Assembly (NCBI GenBank): GCA_003517965.1
Contig: DOZO01000081.1
Span: 1 to 62,328 of the forward strand
Direction of reading: 5' to 3'
Length of the DNA: 62,328 bases
Source of the DNA: Desulfobulbaceae bacterium
GTDB taxonomy: Bacteria > Desulfobacterota > Desulfobulbia > Desulfobulbales > Desulfurivibrionaceae
Of this stretch, positions 59,695-62,328 are shown piece after piece. The notes beneath the pieces are model-generated. The model had not been told where the DNA came from and searched no databases. It saw only the letters and a program-made list of their open reading frames with translations. How positions within the stretch are numbered: position 1 is the first letter of the stretch; each line of letters begins with the position of its first letter. The position numbers were made by a program, and so were the translations under genes.

Positions 59695-60279
59695 ATGTCA
59701 ACGAAAGAAACCAGCACCGCCCGTGAGCGGATCATCGAAACGGCTCTGAAGCTCTTCTACGGACAGGGCTATCTGGCCACCGGGATTAATCAGATCATCG
59801 CCGAATCGCAGGTGGCCAAGGCGACTTTTTATGCCCAGTTCCCTTCCAAGGAGGATCTGTGCATTGCCTATTTGCAGGCCCGTCACCATCGCTGGATGGG
59901 CTGGCTCAGGGAGAGTGTCGAGAGTCATCCCGTCGGGCCGGCGCGGCTTCTCGGCGTTTTTTCGTTTCTTCGGCAATGGATGGCGGAGAGTGATTATCGA
60001 GGCTGCGCCTTCCTGAACATCGCCACCGAGGTGCCGGCCATGGATTCCAGGATTCGGTCGGAGGTCATCAGGCACAAGGATGGTCTTCAGCGCTATCTGG
60101 CGGGAATCATTCAGGAGAGTATTCCGGTTGAGGGCGGGGCTAAGCCAATTAATCCCGAGGGTCTTGCCGGAATCGTCTATGTCCTGGTCGAAGGGGCCAT
60201 CGTGGCCAGCCAGAATTATCATGCCGCCTGGCCCATCGACCACGCCCAGGAGGCCATTGAGAAGTTAGTGGGGCGGTAA
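59695..60279 (+). CDS. TetR family transcriptional regulator
   Basis: A 194-aa protein with an N-terminal TetR HTH: ARERIIETALKLFYGQGYLATGINQIIAESQVAKATFYAQFPSKEDL (residues about 10-56), and a C-terminal TetR_C ligand domain with GCAFLNIATEVPAMDS. Palindromes at its own promoter and at the downstream DJ-1 gene share GACAGAC..GTCTGT, so it probably represses both. The ATG at 59695 follows the -10 closely with no Shine-Dalgarno. Confidence 0.9.
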   Translation: MSTKETSTARERIIETALKLFYGQGYLATGINQIIAESQVAKATFYAQFPSKEDLCIAYLQARHHRWMGWLRESVESHPVGPARLLGVFSFLRQWMAESDYRGCAFLNIATEVPAMDSRIRSEVIRHKDGLQRYLAGIIQESIPVEGGAKPINPEGLAGIVYVLVEGAIVASQNYHAAWPIDHAQEAIEKLVGR

Positions 60280-60297
60280 TTTTTTTCAGGAACATCA

Positions 60298-60313
60298 GAC
60301 AGACCTGTCTGTG
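60298..60313. promoter_or_regulatory. Second TetR operator candidate, before the DJ-1 gene
   Basis: GACAGACCTGTCTGTG matches the first operator (GACAGAC, 2 nt, GTCTGT) and sits in a fuller palindrome CAGACAGACCTGTCTG (60296-60311), 112 nt before the DJ-1/PfpI gene. Confidence 0.7.
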
Positions 60314-60424
60314 CATTTTGGGTGACTGCTGGGAGAGGGCGTACCGGGTGGTGGAATCTTATCAACACGCACAGCCGAAACCGTCTGTGCCGAGGCGCAA
60401 AACAATCAACAAGGAGGCATACAC

Positions 60425-61060
60425 ATGAGCAAGCGGCTGGGAATCTACATTTTCGACAATGCGGAGGTTATTGATTGGGCCGGGCCGACCGGCGTGTTTG
60501 CGGTTGCCAGAAGGATGGATCCGGAACTTGACACTTTTCTGATCGGCGATACCGCCACCCCGGTGGTGGCCACCGGCGGTCTCCGGGTGCTGCCCAAATA
60601 CGGATTGAACGACAACCCGAGCATGGATGCGTTCCTGATCCCCGGCGGCCTCGGCACCAGAGCCGAAATTCACAACCAGCGGCTCTTGTCCTTCGTCAAG
60701 ACCTTGCCGGAGGACACCCTGCTGGTCAGTGTCTGCACCGGCTCCTGGGTCTACGGGGTGGCCGGGCTTCTTGACGGCATCAGGGCCACCAACCGGAAAA
60801 ACGGCGATCCGGGCGAGGTTATGGTACCCATCGACCGCTTGGCCCAACTGGCCCCCAAGTGTATTATTGACCGCCATCGGGTGGTCGATTGCGGCCGGGT
60901 CATCACCGGTGGCGGGATCACTTCCGGCATTGAGGTCGGCCTGCATCTTCTCAAACGCTTCGGATATTCATGCGATTTTGTCTCTAAGGTTGCCTATATC
61001 ATGGAGTATGAAAAACAGTGGGAGCTGATGCAGGACGATCTCGTCGAGGTAAACGCGTAG
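60425..61060 (+). CDS. DJ-1/PfpI family protein (isonitrile hydratase-like)
   Basis: A 211-aa class I glutamine amidotransferase-like protein. KRLGIYIFDNAEVIDWAGPTGVF with an early conserved Glu/Asp, FLIPGGLGTR, and the nucleophile elbow VSVCTGSWVYGVAGLLDG (Cys about 103), then IDRHRVVDCGRVITGGGITSGIEVGLHLL. This matches GlxA/InhA-type DJ-1 members without the AraC domain. Reaction unknown; detoxification of carbonyls or isonitriles is possible. AGGAGG precedes the ATG. Likely TetR-controlled. Confidence 0.85.
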   Translation: MSKRLGIYIFDNAEVIDWAGPTGVFAVARRMDPELDTFLIGDTATPVVATGGLRVLPKYGLNDNPSMDAFLIPGGLGTRAEIHNQRLLSFVKTLPEDTLLVSVCTGSWVYGVAGLLDGIRATNRKNGDPGEVMVPIDRLAQLAPKCIIDRHRVVDCGRVITGGGITSGIEVGLHLLKRFGYSCDFVSKVAYIMEYEKQWELMQDDLVEVNA

Positions 61061-61281
61061 CCTGTTCGCGACAGGCTCTCTTGGTGTCGTAAATTTATAA
61101 CAATGTGGGTGCTTTTGCTCATCGCGTCCCTCACATTTTCGGAGGTGATTTTTTCTGGCGGCTGCCAAGGGAATCTGTTAAAGATACAAAAAAAAATGGA
61201 TTTTCGGATAATTCAGCTTAAGAGAAAAATGAAACTCGGCAACCATTCCTCTCTGGTTTGTTTTTTTTCACAGGATGTTTT

Positions 61282-61707
61282 ATGCTCAAAAAAAGAGAGC
61301 CCATTTATCCCATAAGCGTCGCAGCGAAACTTCTTGACATTCATCCCCGCACCATCAGAATCTACGAGGAAGAAGGGCTGATCCGTCCCAGTCGCCGAGG
61401 CAACAAACGGTATTTTTCCGACGATGACATAAACTGGATTCGTTGTATTCGTGATTTGATCCATGACCGGGGCATCAGTATCCCCGGAATCAAGCGGTTG
61501 CTCCAACTGGTGCCTTGCTGGCAGATCAAGGATTGCCCGGAAGAGGTGCGCGCTTCCTGTTCCGCTTATGTCGATCATGCCCTGCCCTGTTGGGAGTTGA
61601 GCAACAACGCATGCAGTCAGGGGCAGCGTCAGTGTGAGCACTGTGCCGTCTATCGCAAAGCCATGGCCGTCCTCTCTGGTTCTTTCTCTCTAACCAGCGA
61701 CGGCTGA
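61282..61707 (+). CDS. MerR family regulator with C-terminal Cys/Trp-rich ('two-CW'-type) domain
   Basis: A 141-aa protein. N-terminal MerR HTH in HspR style: YPISVAAKLLDIHPRTIRIYEEEGLIRPSRRGNKRYFSDDDINWIRCI. The dimer helix is short, and the C-terminal domain has PCWQIKDCP, CSAY, PCWEL, then C-x7-C-x2-C (ending CEHCAVY). This parallels the XRE regulator at 4628-5005. A metal or redox sensor is plausible. ATG at 61282 has AGGA 8 nt upstream. Targets are unknown. Confidence 0.82.
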   Translation: MLKKREPIYPISVAAKLLDIHPRTIRIYEEEGLIRPSRRGNKRYFSDDDINWIRCIRDLIHDRGISIPGIKRLLQLVPCWQIKDCPEEVRASCSAYVDHALPCWELSNNACSQGQRQCEHCAVYRKAMAVLSGSFSLTSDG

Positions 61708-61836
61708 TTATTTTTCCGCTATCCGCCTGCCGCAATCTCCTGTTTCTGCCCTCCAAACAACTCTTCAGTGGATGTTTCCTGTAAAAATATGTCGCCGCCC
61801 ACCCTCGGCGGACTTCCTGTCCGCTGAGGATGCGTT

Positions 61837-62046
61837 GTAACTGATCACAGGATAGGCGACTAAGTTCAGCGCTGTCCCACACTGTAAGCGATCACAGGGT
61901 GCGGCAGATGCGCGACAGTGGCCTGAGAGTTATCCCAGCGAAGCTGGATAAAAGCCCCTAAGCCCGATTCTCGGGCAGGGGCTCTAAACATATGGTATGT
62001 GAACAGGCCGATAACAAAGTAGATGTCGTGCCCTGTGATCGCTTAC
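61837..62046. mobile_element. Non-autonomous IS66-type remnant (MITE-like) with terminal inverted repeats
   Basis: No transposase is present. Left end GTAACTGATCACAGG (61837) and right end, read inverted, GTAAGCGATCACAGGG (to 62046) start with the GTAA typical of IS66 ends. The 8 bases outside (gATGCGTt left, aATGCGTc right) agree at six positions, as in a decayed 8-bp duplication. A second left-type end lies inside at 61883-61899 (TGTAAGCGATCACAGGG), perfectly inverted to 62031-62047. An internal hairpin (AGCCCC..GGGGCT) lies near 61953-61985. Family assignment is inferred from the ends alone. Confidence 0.5.
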
Positions 62047-62328
62047 AATGCGTCTGTTGCTCTGTCCCCTTCATGACCCATAGTTGTCCTTTGTTTTTTC
62101 CTTGCGCCTGATGATGTTCTATCTCTCGGATCTTTCGTTGTTTTGCCGCTAATCGAAGTCCAAGCTATTATTTTAAAAATTTTGTATTGCAAATTATAAT
62201 TTCATGTTTTATAGCCTATGTTAGTTTGTATTTTAAGTTTTACATTTTTTACTTAAATTGTAATCGGTGCGGGTAGGGTCCAATGGCCCTCCGGAAGAAT
62301 CGCTTCACTTATACTCACCACAACCAGG
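62047..62328. other. AT-rich intergenic tail, no recognisable feature
   Basis: After the IS66-type remnant the sequence to the window edge is AT-rich, particularly 62160-62260, with no coding frame, tRNA or clear promoter. The upstream 61708-61836 likewise shows only a small GGCGGACTTCCTGTCCGC hairpin. Confidence 0.5.

Noticed and set aside
61953..61985. GC-rich hairpin AGCCCC..GGGGCT as terminator of the MerR-type gene
   Set aside because: It is about 250 nt past the stop, lacks a T-run and lies inside the putative IS66-type remnant.
1..62328. tRNA, rRNA or riboswitch genes
   Set aside because: No cloverleaf, rRNA-like or cobalamin/SAM riboswitch core was recognised, including upstream of cobU, cysK and queA; covariance-model searches would be needed to exclude them fully.

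Overview
The window looks like chromosomal DNA of a Gram-negative, cytochrome-rich anaerobe of the Desulfobacterota (former Deltaproteobacteria), probably near the Desulfobulbales. This is an inference from gene content. Pointers are a triheme c7-type cytochrome beside system II cytochrome c maturation genes (ccsA/resB), a cytochrome bd operon led by an Rrf2 regulator and a DUF4492 protein, a stand-alone heptose kinase with LPS heptosyltransferases, a BCAM0308-family protein, and two regulators sharing a Cys/Trp-rich 'two-CW'-type domain. I found no tRNA, rRNA, CRISPR array, prophage or intact transposase.

Layout. 1-7.8 kb: 5'-truncated formylglycine-generating-enzyme-like repeat protein, universal stress protein, remnant of a response-regulator receiver gene running into comM, XRE/two-CW regulator, cysK, msbA. 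7.8-15.4 kb: visibly AT-richer envelope-sugar block (GT-C transferase, glycosyltransferases, methyltransferases). 15.4-21.7 kb: LPS core and dTDP-rhamnose operon on the minus strand (rfbA-C-D-B, waaE-like, waaC, GT2, GT9) behind a good sigma70-type promoter. 21.9-26.6 kb: Trm112-like protein, TIM-barrel protein, dnaE. 26.7-29.4 kb: c7 cytochrome, ccsA, resB. 29.7-35.1 kb: rpmB, relA/spoT homologue with a broken hydrolase motif, proS, ispG. 35.3-38.8 kb: BCAM0308 gene split by a dnaX-like slippery site, hsp20, lon. 38.9-42.8 kb: Rrf2, DUF4492, cydA, cydB and a 30-aa CydX-like protein. 43-54 kb: cupin, DUF2065, queA, fmdB-like, then a long plus-strand run (HDOD, diguanylate cyclase, murI, lolA, B12-type radical SAM, cobU, cobD, S1 protein). 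54-58.4 kb (minus): cytochrome c, rlmB, gmk, remA, yicC, heptose kinase. 58.4-61.7 kb: stress/detoxification regulators with recognisable operators (MarR/AhpD, TetR/DJ-1, MerR/two-CW). The end holds an apparent IS66-type non-autonomous remnant.

The most unusual observation is a 58-bp palindrome-centred repeat present three times within 3 kb. Two copies lie in frame in rfbB: one supplies its N-terminus and the other expands a Rossmann-fold loop. The third sits directly before the start codon of a TIM-barrel gene, in the same orientation relative to the gene. All three copies read open in the same frame. This resembles the protein-coding palindromic elements of Rickettsia, in an unrelated lineage and at smaller size.

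Other notable points are the possible programmed -1 frameshift in the BCAM0308 gene, MarR and TetR operators each present at two promoters, the receiver-domain remnant overlapping comM, and the shared Cys/Trp domain on two unrelated DNA-binding folds.
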